A stretch of 22,845 nt of DNA from TTA-H9 sp002071415. Its GTDB lineage: Bacteria > Bacteroidota > Bacteroidia > Bacteroidales > TTA-H9. The notes under the pieces were generated by a model, which was given only the letters and a program-made list of their open reading frames with translations, was not told where the DNA came from and did no database searches. The position numbers and the translations under genes are program-made. The stretch lies in NCBI GenBank assembly GCA_035411425.1, contig DAONSX010000039.1, positions 1 through 22,845 on the forward strand. Reading direction: 5' to 3'. Of the stretch, positions 22,715-22,845 are shown in pieces; the stretch's first letter is position 1; each line of letters begins with the position of its first letter.

Positions 22715-22845
22715 GCCTTCTATTAGAAAATAAAATTTGACGAAAACGGTCTCCCATTAAACAATAAACCCTGCGATAAGGTATCGAGCACCTGACTTCG
22801 ACAATGCGTCACCCTAAAAATTTTTCCAAAACTTTTCATCAAAAA

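Overview
The window looks like a chromosomal segment of a Bacteroidota (Bacteroidia-like) bacterium, probably from an environmental or metagenomic genome. Four things point there: a C-terminal sorting-domain remnant of type IX secretion; an UpxY-like NusG paralogue; several TAnnTTTG -7 promoter elements, the Bacteroidota form, with few obvious Shine-Dalgarno sites; and ureohydrolase-like, baeRF3 and outer-membrane proteins of kinds common in this phylum.

Positions 1-4426 hold an integron-like gene-cassette array read on the minus strand. Four imperfect inverted repeats of about 135 bp (70-208, 1010-1141, 1765-1903, 2896-3030) have the layout of attC sites. Each has a conserved AAC...GTT outer pair, unequal unpaired spacers, a long inner stem whose sequence differs while pairing is kept, and a central loop. 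The outer arm at the end of each cassette is complementary to the start of the same cassette rather than reliably to the other arm of its own site, which is the signature of cassettes integrated as circles. The cassettes carry an unknown 332-residue protein plus a TerB-like protein; a DUF4268 nuclease-like protein; a second PD-(D/E)XK-like protein; a two-TM protein ending in CxxCx(11)CxxC plus a 66-residue zinc-knuckle peptide; and the start of a fifth cassette running off the window. Several resemble mobilome or defence genes.

Positions 4507-6206 lie immediately upstream of the first cassette and read in the same direction. They hold a tyrosine recombinase of Xer/phage type, without the IntI insert, open in one frame but interrupted by TAA and TAG. 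Ahead of it is an UpxY/NusG-like gene broken by a frameshift and a TAA. A Bacteroidota-type promoter candidate sits between recombinase and cassettes. The machinery therefore looks dead while most cassette genes look intact.

From 6378 to 20531 the window is ordinary core genome: obgE-PAP2 phosphatase-tilS as one operon; hpt followed by a tandem fused double adenylate kinase; purE; a ureohydrolase-like gene; topA and miaB divergent; a baeRF3-domain protein; and rnr. These are mainly nucleotide, tRNA, ribosome and RNA functions. The right end has an exported outer-membrane beta-barrel protein and a broken remnant of a type IX-secreted protein.
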